A stretch of DNA of 64,000 nt from Rhodococcus sp. KBS0724 (GTDB lineage: Bacteria; Actinomycetota; Actinomycetes; Mycobacteriales; Mycobacteriaceae), in the NCBI RefSeq assembly GCF_005938745.2, contig NZ_VCBX02000001.1, positions 6,276,501 to 6,340,500 on the forward strand. The letters are read 5' to 3'. The translations under genes and the position numbers were made by a program. How positions within the stretch are numbered: position 1 is the first letter of the stretch; every line of letters begins with the position of its first letter. Under the pieces are notes generated by a model, which worked only from the letters and a program-made list of their open reading frames with translations, did no database searches and was not told the DNA's origin. This document shows, one piece after another, positions 33,532 to 42,249 of the stretch.

Positions 33532-35229
33532 ATGCCACACGTAGTCACGCAGTCCTGCTGCAGCGACGCCTCGTGCGTCTACGCCTGCCCGGTCAACTGC
33601 ATTCATCCGACGCCGGACGAACCGGATTTCCTCACCGCCGAGATGCTGCACATCGATCCACAGGCCTGCGTCGACTGCGGCGCATGCGTCTCTGCCTGCC
33701 CGGTCGACGCTATCGTTCCCGAGTCGAAACTAGCTGAACCGCAACGGGTTTTCCTCTCGATCAATGCAGATTTCTACAAGGAGCAGCGGCCCCGCCCGCT
33801 ACTTGCCAAGGTGATCCCAGCCGCGACTATCGACCAGGAGCGTCCGCCGCTGCGAGTGGCGATCGTCGGCTCCGGTCCGTCCGCTATGTACGCGGCGGAC
33901 GAGTTGCTGACACAGCCCGGCGTACAGGTCAATGTCTTCGACCGGCTACCCGTCCCCTACGGCTTGGTGCGCGCCGGCGTGGCACCCGATCATCAGAAGA
34001 CCAAACAGGTCACGCGACTCTTCGACAAGATCGCCACGCAGCGGGGTTTCGAGTTCTACCTCAACGTGGAGATCGGTCAACACGTCACTCACGACGAACT
34101 CCTCGAGAATCACCATGCCGTCCTCTACGCCGTCGGCGCGTCCAAGGACCGCGGCCTGGGCATCCCAGGCGCTGACCTCGCGGGAACTGCGTCGGCCACC
34201 GATTTCGTGGCCTGGTACAACGGTCATCCCGATCATGCCGACGACGTCTTCGACCTCTCACAGCGGCGGGCCGTCATCATCGGAAACGGCAACGTCGCGC
34301 TCGATGTCGCCCGCATTCTGACGGCAGATCCCGAAAAGCTGGCCGGCACCGACATCTCGGCCCACGCGCTCGCAGCATTGCGGAAGAGCCGCGTCGAAGA
34401 GGTAGTGATCGTCGGCCGACGCGGAATTGCGCAATCCGCCTTCACGGTTCCCGAATTCACCGGCCTGATGGCGCTACCGGATATCGAACTGTCCGTCGGA
34501 CCGGATGACATGGTCCTCGACCCGATCACCGAGAAAGCCGAGTCACTGCCGCACGCTGTCGAGCAGAAACTCCGACTCCTCGAGGCGCTGAAGAATCGTG
34601 ATCACGTCGAAGTCGGAAGCAAACGCATCACCTTGCGCTATCTCCTGACACCAACCGCGATTTCCGGCGAGGATCGCGTCACCGGGGTCGAATTCGATCG
34701 CAACGCGCTGGTCGACGTCGATGGAATTGTCCGCATCGAAGCCACCGGAGACACGGAAACCATCAATGCCGGCTTGGTTCTCACGTCCATCGGATACCGA
34801 GGTGTTCCCATCGACGGTGTTCCATTCGACGACAAGGCCTCGGTGATCCCGAACGAAGGGGGCCGTGTCACAGGCACCCCCGGCGTCTACGCGACGGGCT
34901 GGATCAAGCGCGGACCCAGCGGCTACATCGGCACCAACAAATCCTGCGCCCAGGAAACTGTCCGCATGCTCGTCGACGACTTCAACCACGGACGTCTACG
35001 CACCCCGACCCCCGACGCAGCCGCCCTCGATCGGCTCGTCCGGGCGCGACAAAATGCCGTCGTCGATCGCGCCGGTTGGCATGCAATCGACAAAGCCGAA
35101 GTTGATCGCGGCGTTGCGCACGGACGCGTTCGGGAGAAGATCCTCGACCAGGGTGAAGTGTCGTCCATCGTCAAAGCCGCACGCGAGGTGAAACCACCGC
35201 GTCGAACGCTCTGGAAAGCGTCCCACTGA
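33532..35229 (+). CDS. fprB: ferredoxin-NADP reductase with N-terminal ferredoxin (FprB-like)
   Basis: A 565-residue fusion. Residues 1-65 are a two-cluster bacterial ferredoxin: C9/C10, C15, C19, C23 in one set and CVDCGACVSACPVDAI (C46, C49, C52, C56) in the other. The rest is an adrenodoxin reductase-like flavoprotein, with FAD site VAIVGSGPSAMYAADEL, VPYGLVRAGVAPDHQ, NADP site VIIGNGNVALDVAR, and ATGWIKRGPSGYIGTN. This is the FprB architecture of mycobacteria. It moves electrons from NADPH to iron-sulfur proteins or directly to an oxygenase such as the upstream diiron enzyme. Confidence 0.9.
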   Translation: MPHVVTQSCCSDASCVYACPVNCIHPTPDEPDFLTAEMLHIDPQACVDCGACVSACPVDAIVPESKLAEPQRVFLSINADFYKEQRPRPLLAKVIPAATIDQERPPLRVAIVGSGPSAMYAADELLTQPGVQVNVFDRLPVPYGLVRAGVAPDHQKTKQVTRLFDKIATQRGFEFYLNVEIGQHVTHDELLENHHAVLYAVGASKDRGLGIPGADLAGTASATDFVAWYNGHPDHADDVFDLSQRRAVIIGNGNVALDVARILTADPEKLAGTDISAHALAALRKSRVEEVVIVGRRGIAQSAFTVPEFTGLMALPDIELSVGPDDMVLDPITEKAESLPHAVEQKLRLLEALKNRDHVEVGSKRITLRYLLTPTAISGEDRVTGVEFDRNALVDVDGIVRIEATGDTETINAGLVLTSIGYRGVPIDGVPFDDKASVIPNEGGRVTGTPGVYATGWIKRGPSGYIGTNKSCAQETVRMLVDDFNHGRLRTPTPDAAALDRLVRARQNAVVDRAGWHAIDKAEVDRGVAHGRVREKILDQGEVSSIVKAAREVKPPRRTLWKASH

Positions 35230-35270
35230 CCGAAAGTTTCGACCCATCTGCGCTGCTTATCGTGTAATAC

Positions 35271-35284
35271 TGCAACCTGTTCCA
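35271..35284. promoter_or_regulatory. KstR-type operator
   Basis: TGCAACCTGTTCCA fits the known KstR binding motif TnnAACnnGTTnnA at every fixed position. It lies 60 bp upstream of the DUF35/lipid-transfer pair. KstR represses sterol-catabolism genes in mycobacteria and rhodococci. Confidence 0.72.
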
Positions 35285-35343
35285 GTAAGCGGCACAGCGG
35301 GCCACGATCCTCGGATCCGGCACGCCCACCAGATGAGGTTTGC

Positions 35344-35820
35344 ATGAGCGAGACTGCAACGTCGGCACCGAGCGGCAGCGTGACACCTGCGGTGGAGGGT
35401 TGGTTCACCACCGGCCCCGAACCGGCTCTGATCGGCACGAAGTGCCAATCCTGCGGCACCATTTCCTTCCCGCGCGAGACCACGTTCTGCAAGAACCCGA
35501 GCTGCTCGGGCGAAGAGTTCGGCGACGTAGAACTCTCCCGCCGCGGCACGGTGTGGTCGTACACCGACGCGCAGTACCAGCCGCCGCCGCCGTACATCCC
35601 CAGCTCCGACCCGTACGTGCCGTTTGCACTGGCCGCAGTCGAATTGCCCGAGGGCATTGTCATCCTCGGCCAGGTAGCCGACGGATTCGGCGTCGACGAT
35701 CTCAAGGTCGGCAATACCGTCGAATTGGTTGTCGAGCCGCTGTACACCGACGAAACCGGAGTTCGTACGACGTGGCGCTGGAAGCCTGTCGCCGCAGCTG
35801 ATCAGGAGTCGCAGTCATGA
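35344..35820 (+). CDS. zinc-ribbon OB-fold protein (DUF35 family)
   Basis: A 158-residue acyl-CoA-associated protein: a rubredoxin-like zinc ribbon (C34-x2-C37, C49-x4-C54) followed by an OB-fold (TVWSYTDAQYQPPPPY...VPFALAAVELPEGIVILGQVADG). DUF35 proteins pair with thiolase-like enzymes; in steroid catabolism a ChsH2-type DUF35 domain activates the Ltp2 retro-aldolase. Its stop overlaps the thiolase-like gene's start (ATGA), which implies a stoichiometric complex. A KstR-type box precedes it. Confidence 0.88.
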   Translation: MSETATSAPSGSVTPAVEGWFTTGPEPALIGTKCQSCGTISFPRETTFCKNPSCSGEEFGDVELSRRGTVWSYTDAQYQPPPPYIPSSDPYVPFALAAVELPEGIVILGQVADGFGVDDLKVGNTVELVVEPLYTDETGVRTTWRWKPVAAADQESQS

Positions 35821-37007
35821 GCAAGGACGTTGCAGTACTCGGTGTAGGTATGCACCCGTGGGGCAAGTGGGGCCAGTCATTCGTGAAGTACGGCGTCGCC
35901 GCCGCTCGCGCTGCCCTCGCCGATTCGGGTGTGGACTGGAAAGACGTCGACTTCATCGTCGGCGGCGAGACCGTCCGCAACGGATACGGCGGATACGTAG
36001 CCGGAGCCACCTTCGCTCAGGCTCTCGGCTGGAACGGCGCCCGCGTCGCCACGTCGTACGCAGCGTGCGCGACGGGTGCGCAGGCACTCGACACCGCTCG
36101 CGCCCGAATCCTGGCCGGCCTCAGCGAGGTTGCCCTGGTCGTCGGTGCGGACACCACCCCCAAAGGCTTCCTCGCACCCGTCGCCGGTGAGCGTTGGGAC
36201 GACCCGGACTGGCTGCGCTTCCGCCTCATGGGCATGACCAACCCGGCATACTTCGCACTCAACGCGCGTCGACGCATCGATCTGTACGGCGCCACCGCCG
36301 AGGACTTCGCCAACGTGAAGGTGAAGAACGCGAAGCACGGACTGAGCAACCCCAACGCGCGTTACCGCAAGGAAGTCACCGTCGAAAACGTGCTGGCCTC
36401 CCCCGTGGTGTCCAACCCGCTGCACCTCCTCGACATCTGCGCCACCTCCGACGGCGGCGCAGCCATCCTGCTGACGTCGATGGAATACGCCCGCAAGATG
36501 GGTATCGCGGAACCTGTTCGCATCAAGGCGATTTCGACGGTCACTCCGACGTTCCCGCAGACGATCATGGACATGCCGAACTTCTCGACCGATTCCAGCT
36601 CCGCTGTGTCGGCTCCAGAGCGCACGTTCAAGGAATCCATCGGCTACGCAGCGTACGAGGAAGCCGGCATCTCACCCGAGGACGTCGACGTCGCCGAGGT
36701 GTACGACCTCGCCACGTCCGTCGAACTCGACTGGATCGAAGATCTCGCACTATGCAAGCGCGGCGAGGCCGAACATCTTTTGCGTGCAGGCGACACCACC
36801 ATCGGTGGCCGCATCCCGGTCAATCCGTCCGGTGGCCTCGCCTGCTTCGGTGAAGCTGTTCCCGCACAGGCGCTTGCGCAGGTGTGCGAGCTCACCTGGC
36901 AGCTGCGCGGACAAGCCGAAGGCCGTCAGGTCGAAGGCGCTCGCATCGGCATCACCGCTAACCAGGGCCTCTTCGGCCACGGCTCCTCGGTGATCGTTTC
37001 CGCTTAA
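35817..37007 (+). CDS. lipid-transfer protein/thiolase (Ltp family, Ltp3-like)
   Basis: A 396-residue thiolase-fold protein. The nucleophile Cys is present (SYAACATGAQAL, C84), but the usual GH-x-x-G histidine motif is replaced by GGLACFGEAVPAQ, as in SCP-x/Ltp-type proteins that act as aldolases or accessory thiolases. Coupled to the DUF35 gene by a 4-bp overlap and preceded by a KstR-type box, it probably serves cholesterol side-chain degradation, like the mycobacterial ltp3/ltp4 region. Assignment to a particular Ltp number is inference. Confidence 0.85.
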   Translation: MSKDVAVLGVGMHPWGKWGQSFVKYGVAAARAALADSGVDWKDVDFIVGGETVRNGYGGYVAGATFAQALGWNGARVATSYAACATGAQALDTARARILAGLSEVALVVGADTTPKGFLAPVAGERWDDPDWLRFRLMGMTNPAYFALNARRRIDLYGATAEDFANVKVKNAKHGLSNPNARYRKEVTVENVLASPVVSNPLHLLDICATSDGGAAILLTSMEYARKMGIAEPVRIKAISTVTPTFPQTIMDMPNFSTDSSSAVSAPERTFKESIGYAAYEEAGISPEDVDVAEVYDLATSVELDWIEDLALCKRGEAEHLLRAGDTTIGGRIPVNPSGGLACFGEAVPAQALAQVCELTWQLRGQAEGRQVEGARIGITANQGLFGHGSSVIVSA

Positions 37008-37018
37008 CCTGCTCTATC

Positions 37019-37058
37019 TCGTGGCGGTCGCGCACTTAACTGTGAGCGGCCGCCACGA
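37019..37058. terminator. hairpin between convergent ltp and hydrolase genes
   Basis: TCGTGGCGG (37019-37027) pairs perfectly with CCGCCACGA (37050-37058); the pairing continues imperfectly inward (CGC/GCG). The hydrolase stop (37036-37038) lies in the loop, so one arm is coding. Confidence 0.7.
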
Positions 37059-37842
37059 TCACGTCTGCGACTGCGCTGGGCTGTGAGACCAGCGAGGCGT
37101 GTGACGTGGGGAGTTCACTGGTGTGCGCACCCATTCGATTGGCCATGAACCGTTGTGCGGTAGGCGGAATCACCCGATCGTCACCGGCCACGAGGTACCA
37201 CGTCGGGGTATTCGCCCACGACGGCGGACCACTCAGTTCCAGATTGGCCCACAACGCGATCGACTTCTGATGCGCCAACATCGTTGCCGCGGTTTCCTCG
37301 GAGACATCCTGCGCAAAGACCGAATGGAAGTACTCGTCGGTCACATATCCGTCGAGGTTCTTGCCGCCTATCGCATGCGCATCGTCGACGACCTTCACAG
37401 CCAGTGCCGGAGGAAGCAATTGACTTCCCGGGAAACGAATCGGGTCGATCGTGAGCTGAACCGGCTCACCTTGCATCGGCGCGAACGCCGCGATGTACAC
37501 CATCGACTGCACGTTGGGATTGTGGACATTCGTGATCACTGCACCACCGTACGAATGCCCTACCAGGACAACAGGCCCGTCGATATCCGCGACGGTCTTC
37601 TCGATCACCGCCGCGTCGTACGACGGCCCCCGCAGCGGATTATCCGGAGTCACAACCTCATAGCCTCGCGAACGTAAATCGGCAGCCACACCGTCCCAAC
37701 TTGTCGCGTCGGCAAATGCCCCGTGGACCAGGACCACGGTGGGCTGGGGCGCGGCACTCGCGCCGCCGGAACCGAGGATGATTCCGGCACTCGACACCAC
37801 CACTACCGACAGAATTGCAGTGAATACACGGGAAATCTTCAT
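37036..37842 (-). CDS. secreted alpha/beta hydrolase
   Basis: A 268-residue exported hydrolase. A signal peptide (KISR, hydrophobic core to about residue 24, cleavage after ASA) precedes PTVVLVHGAFADATSWDGV. The nucleophile elbow is GHSYGG, the acid lies in AGDDRVIPP and the His in TSHASLVSQP. This sub-family (EstC/salicylate-esterase or chloroperoxidase-like) acts on small esters. ATG 37842 with GAAGGA 7 nt upstream; an extra in-frame ATG at 37872 is not needed. It stands alone. Confidence 0.87.
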   Translation of the reverse strand: MKISRVFTAILSVVVVSSAGIILGSGGASAAPQPTVVLVHGAFADATSWDGVAADLRSRGYEVVTPDNPLRGPSYDAAVIEKTVADIDGPVVLVGHSYGGAVITNVHNPNVQSMVYIAAFAPMQGEPVQLTIDPIRFPGSQLLPPALAVKVVDDAHAIGGKNLDGYVTDEYFHSVFAQDVSEETAATMLAHQKSIALWANLELSGPPSWANTPTWYLVAGDDRVIPPTAQRFMANRMGAHTSELPTSHASLVSQPSAVADVIVAAAHS

Positions 37843-37953
37843 GTGTTTCCTTCGAGTCGGATGGGCGATCACTTCGGGCGAGACATCAAGCCCAGCGGGG
37901 ATACCCCTATTTCGCCAATCAAAACCGACGGGTCCGAACTCCGTGTGGTGCCG

Positions 37954-38610
37954 TCAGCGCCGCGAAGTCAGCAGTGCAACAACATCGGCCTGTCCACGAT
38001 TCTGCGCATTCTCCAACGCAGTCCGTCCGTCCGCGTCCTTGATATTCTGATCCGCCCCGGCGTCGAGCAGTTGCGTGATCACATCGAGGTAGCGCGGCGA
38101 ACCGTCGCCGTAGACCACAGCCTCGAGCAATGCCGTCCACCCCGGGTCATTGACGTGATTGACAGGCACCCCCGCCGCGATCAGCATCCGAACAGTATCG
38201 ACGTGCGCGTGCTCGCTGGCGGGAATCAAGGCAGTACCACCGAATCGGTTGACACTGTAGACATCCGCCCCGTGACTGAGTGTCAACGCGAGGATCTCGT
38301 TCAAACCTTCCGCTCCGGCATACAGGAAAGCCGAATCTTGAATGGAATCCTTGGCGTTCACGTCAGCGCCGGCCAAGATCAGGGCGGTTGCGGCCTCCAC
38401 GTCGTTGGCCTTGGTGGCCTTGATCAGCGCACGCTCGGATTCGGGTGTCGACTGAGCCGGGGCAGTCGATTGAGCCGGGGCGACGGGTGACTCAGACACC
38501 TCAGCCGGCGCCGGGGCAGACGACGACGTTGCAGGTGACGCCGCCGAACCGCAGCCGGCCCCGGCAAGAACAACGCCTGCAGCAAGAACGATTCCCGACA
38601 TCCGCTTCAC
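37954..38610 (-). CDS. ankyrin-repeat lipoprotein
   Basis: A 218-residue lipoprotein with lipobox LAGAGC (Cys20) and a Ser/Ala/Pro-rich linker (22-57). Four to five ankyrin repeats follow (about 60-218: ALIKATKANDVEAATALILAGADVNAKD, NEILALTLSHGADVYSVNRFGGTALI, VRMLIAAGVPVNHVNDPGWTALLEAV, LLDAGADQNIKDADGRTALENA). It would be anchored outside the cytoplasmic membrane and mediate protein contacts. Similar rhodococcal proteins occur, but no partner is known. It is divergent from the LuxR regulator. Confidence 0.88.
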   Translation of the reverse strand: MKRMSGIVLAAGVVLAGAGCGSAASPATSSSAPAPAEVSESPVAPAQSTAPAQSTPESERALIKATKANDVEAATALILAGADVNAKDSIQDSAFLYAGAEGLNEILALTLSHGADVYSVNRFGGTALIPASEHAHVDTVRMLIAAGVPVNHVNDPGWTALLEAVVYGDGSPRYLDVITQLLDAGADQNIKDADGRTALENAQNRGQADVVALLTSRR

Positions 38611-38759
38611 GGCTCACAGTGTTCCACAACGCGAAAGTTCGATATCGCTCGCGGCGGGACCTTGGTCACCACCTTGCGCCAGGTGATTAGCCAACGCCTC
38701 GCGTGGGTAAAGATCTGACAGGACTACACCGCGTCGCACTCACCAACTTCGGGAGTTTG

Positions 38760-41393
38760 ATGAGCAGTTCGGTTCGCGCATCCGTTTCGACGGCCAGTCC
38801 GTCGGGTCCAGTTGCGATCGCGCGCGAAAACGAGAACCGATTCCGCCCTCCGTCGGCGATCTCCAATGTGATCTCCCGTCCCCGTCTGCATCGAAAGCTC
38901 TCTGCCGCCCGCCACGCTCGCGCGGTGAATCTACTGTGTGCCCCTGCCGGGGCCGGCAAGACACTTCTGCTGGCCGACTGGGCACGTGAACAGTCTCCCG
39001 CAGCGGTTTCCTGGCTGACGCTGGCCGAACGCGACAACAATCCGCACGTTCTGTGCACTTCGCTCGCCGAAGCGCTCGCAACGTATATCGAACCCATTGC
39101 ATGCGGTGCACCGACGCAGCTCTGGCACTCCCACTTCATGAAAGCGATCGAGGCCAGCGAACATACGATCACGCTGATCCTCGATGACGTTCATGCCCTT
39201 CACGATCCGATGTCGATCAGTACCCTCGATCAGGTTCTCGCGGACGCACCACCGAACCTCACGATCATCCTCGCGGCCCGGTACGAACCTCCCTTGACCT
39301 GGCATCGACTGGCCCTCGACGGCCGTCTGACTCGCTTCGAAGCACATGATCTTGCCTTCGACAGCACCGAAATCACAGTGCTGTTAGGCGAATACGGCAT
39401 CGAACTGGATCAACGACAACTTGCACTCATCGAATCGTTCACCAAAGGATGGGGTGCCGTGGTTCGGTTGGCAGGCACCTATCTCGCAGGACGAGGTGAC
39501 ACTGCGGACGCCGTCGACGAATTCACACACACCCCCAGGCCGGTCGCCGATTTTCTGGTCGACGAGGTCTTGGCCGCACTCCCCACACATCTCACGACCT
39601 TCATGCTCAAGACCTCTGTCGCCGACGCATTTTCCGTCGACTTGGCAGAAGCTCTCACCGGCGAAGACGCAGTGACTGAAATCGACACACTGGTTCAGTT
39701 CAATTTGCCACTCACACGTACCGATTCAACCGATCACACAACATGGTTCAGCTACCATCCTCTGCTGCGCGAACACCTGTGCGCAGAGTTTCGCCGGGTC
39801 GATCAGAACGAACGCATCCGAGTGCACCATCAAGCCGCTACGTGGTTCGAGACGCATCAACACGAACTCGAAGCACTCGAACTCGAAGCCTCCATCGGCG
39901 ATCCGGAACGTATTATCGCCTTCCTCGATCGCTGCGGCCTCGGACTCGTTCTGGACGGATACAGCAGCGATCTGACCCGAATACTCGAGTCCGTTCCTAC
40001 TCTCGTCTCCGAATCACCCTGCACTCGAATGCTCCTCGCCGCCTCCGCCCTTCATGGCGGTGACGTGACCACTGCCAGGACATACCTGAATTTCCTGGAA
40101 ACCGCGTCATCCGGGTTGGATCGCGACCCGCTTTTCTGCGCGTTGAGGCTGCAGGCTCTGTACGCCGGCGCCGGTCCGGGCTTCGACACCGCATTCTCCC
40201 GACACGCCGAACGCCGCCGCAGCACTGCGTCCGACGTCGAAGCGTTTGCACACCTTCAATCTGCGACCGGATACTTCCTCGGCCGCGACTTCGGGCGCGC
40301 AAGCACCGAATACACCGAAGCCGCAGCACTCGGAATGCTTCGCGGCCGAAGCTGTTTGGTTCTGAGGGCCCTCACCGGTGTCGGATTCTCGGCCGCCATG
40401 AACGGCGATATCGAAGCGATGATCGCCCACTCCACACACGCCCTCACCTTCGCTGCCGAGCACAATCTCACCGGCACTGCGGAGTACGAGTTGGCAACAT
40501 CGGTAGCAGCCCTCGGCGCATATCTTTGCAGTTCACCAGATCTTCCGTATCGGATCCCCACAATCGAAAACTGCCGCCAGGCCGATGTTCTCGGCGTCAG
40601 CATGCCCGCCTTCGGTTGGCACAGTGTCATCACCTTCGGACTGCGGCGCCTCGATACTGCGGAAGATCGGCGCTCGACCGCCGGGGACATCCGGGATGCC
40701 ATGATCAATGCGATCGAACTGGGCACGTTCTCGGTCGCGACGTCTGCACTCCTACCCACTGTGGTCAATGTCTGTCTCTCGGTGGGCGAATTGGACTGGG
40801 CGAGCCGACTGATACACGACGCGTCCCAGCAATTCGGAGCCACCACCGAGACACACTTGGCGTTGTCGTCTCTGCGACTGGCCGGCGGCAGACTCACCGA
40901 GGCGCAGACCGAATTGACCGCCGCTACGGAGGCACCCGACCGCCCGTTACTCGCTCACAGCGTCTACACATCCGTGCTGCAATCCGTCATTCATTCCGCC
41001 AATCACCAACCACGCAAGGCATTTCGATCACTACACGACGCATTGCGTACCGCCGAGCGTGGAAACGTTCTGCGCCCCTTCCTCGACTACGGTCACGCTC
41101 TGCGAGGAATCCTTGACGATTTCACCGGGCATTTCGGAGATCAAGAACCTTTTGCCGAGCGGGTGCGGGCACACGTGCAACCACGTGAACTTGCCATCGC
41201 TCCGATTCTGACCCCGGGTGAGTACACAGTGCTGCGCGAACTCGCTTCGGGCGACACCACGGAATCGATTGCGGAGACCCTGTTCCTCTCGGTCAACACC
41301 ATCAAAACCCACTTGCGCGGAATCTATCGCAAGCTTGACGTCAGCAATCGTCGCGACGCTCTGAAAGCCGCGCGCCGTGGCGGACTCATCTGA
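38760..41393 (+). CDS. MalT-like LuxR family regulator (LAL/STAND ATPase)
   Basis: An 877-residue regulator. The NTPase domain has Walker A CAPAGAGKTLLL (60-71) and Walker B ITLILDDVHAL. A winged-helix/helical region and TPR-like repeats fill the middle. The C-terminal LuxR HTH reads LTPGEYTVLRELASGDTTESIAETLFLSVNTIKTHLRGIYRKLDVSNRRDAL. It resembles MalT-type ATP-dependent activators; inducer and targets are unknown. ATG 38760 has GGGAG 6 nt upstream and is preferred over GTG 38703. It is followed by, and overlaps, a YihY-like membrane protein gene. Confidence 0.88.
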   Translation: MSSSVRASVSTASPSGPVAIARENENRFRPPSAISNVISRPRLHRKLSAARHARAVNLLCAPAGAGKTLLLADWAREQSPAAVSWLTLAERDNNPHVLCTSLAEALATYIEPIACGAPTQLWHSHFMKAIEASEHTITLILDDVHALHDPMSISTLDQVLADAPPNLTIILAARYEPPLTWHRLALDGRLTRFEAHDLAFDSTEITVLLGEYGIELDQRQLALIESFTKGWGAVVRLAGTYLAGRGDTADAVDEFTHTPRPVADFLVDEVLAALPTHLTTFMLKTSVADAFSVDLAEALTGEDAVTEIDTLVQFNLPLTRTDSTDHTTWFSYHPLLREHLCAEFRRVDQNERIRVHHQAATWFETHQHELEALELEASIGDPERIIAFLDRCGLGLVLDGYSSDLTRILESVPTLVSESPCTRMLLAASALHGGDVTTARTYLNFLETASSGLDRDPLFCALRLQALYAGAGPGFDTAFSRHAERRRSTASDVEAFAHLQSATGYFLGRDFGRASTEYTEAAALGMLRGRSCLVLRALTGVGFSAAMNGDIEAMIAHSTHALTFAAEHNLTGTAEYELATSVAALGAYLCSSPDLPYRIPTIENCRQADVLGVSMPAFGWHSVITFGLRRLDTAEDRRSTAGDIRDAMINAIELGTFSVATSALLPTVVNVCLSVGELDWASRLIHDASQQFGATTETHLALSSLRLAGGRLTEAQTELTAATEAPDRPLLAHSVYTSVLQSVIHSANHQPRKAFRSLHDALRTAERGNVLRPFLDYGHALRGILDDFTGHFGDQEPFAERVRAHVQPRELAIAPILTPGEYTVLRELASGDTTESIAETLFLSVNTIKTHLRGIYRKLDVSNRRDALKAARRGGLI

Positions 41394-42237
41394 GCAGACG
41401 CGCCGCACGATGCGCAGACAGTTGCCCGCTCAGATCTACAACAACACCCGCGACCGTATGAAGGTGTGGGTGACCGTCACACCACGTCGACGCCTGGCAT
41501 CGCGCGTGACCTTCGACATTGTCGAAGTCGGGCTGGCCGACAGCGCAATGACCCTCGCAGCACAGGCATTCACATCCCTACTGCCGGTAATGATTGCCGC
41601 GTCGACCCTTCAACGTCTGCAACCACTCTCGGACGCAGCCCGCGACAACCTCGGCGTCGAACTCCCGTCGGCCGACGTCAGCACCGGATCCGCAACAGCG
41701 TTCGGCATCGTAGGTCTGCTGATGCTGCTGATCAGTTCGACGTCGTATGCCCGCGCACTGGGTCGGATGTACGGGCGAATCTGGCACGTGCCGATTGCGA
41801 CGCTCAGACAAGCCTGGCGGTGGCTGGCCGTCGTATTCGTCATTGCCGGTTCGGTTGCCATCGCCGCGGTGTGCCACAAGTTGGATTCGATTCCCGCAGT
41901 GGGACGGTTGCTGGGATTCGCGGCTGTCTACGGCGTATGGGCACTGGTCTGGACGTTGGTTCCGATGCTACTGACAGCCAACCGGATGACCACCCGCATG
42001 TGTATCGGCTCAGGACTGTTGACCGCCACCGGACTAAGTGCCCTTCACGTTGCCAGCACCCTCTTCCTTCCGCGGATCACACGCACATCACAAGACCAAT
42101 TCGGTCTTCTCGGAGTGATGTTCACGCTCATCAGTTGGTTGTTCGTATTCTCTGCCATTGTTGTCGTTGCAGGAACAATCGTCGGATCCGTTGCCAAAGA
42201 CGACGGACCACTCGGGAGTTGGCTGCGCCGATCATGA
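41377..42237 (+). CDS. YihY/BrkB-like membrane protein
   Basis: A 286-residue protein with about six hydrophobic segments. The pattern LADSAMTLAAQAFTSLLPVMIAASTL is like the N-terminal part of YihY/UPF0761 proteins, and the later LLGVMFTLISWLFVFSAIVVVAGTIVG fits their last helices. Function unknown. The frame starts with GTG 41377, overlapping the regulator's last codons; ATG 41410 is an alternative, and neither has a clear ribosome-binding site. Convergent with the SulP gene, 12 bp away. Confidence 0.75.
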   Translation: MADSSEQTRRTMRRQLPAQIYNNTRDRMKVWVTVTPRRRLASRVTFDIVEVGLADSAMTLAAQAFTSLLPVMIAASTLQRLQPLSDAARDNLGVELPSADVSTGSATAFGIVGLLMLLISSTSYARALGRMYGRIWHVPIATLRQAWRWLAVVFVIAGSVAIAAVCHKLDSIPAVGRLLGFAAVYGVWALVWTLVPMLLTANRMTTRMCIGSGLLTATGLSALHVASTLFLPRITRTSQDQFGLLGVMFTLISWLFVFSAIVVVAGTIVGSVAKDDGPLGSWLRRS

Positions 42238-42249
42238 ACTACAGGCCGA

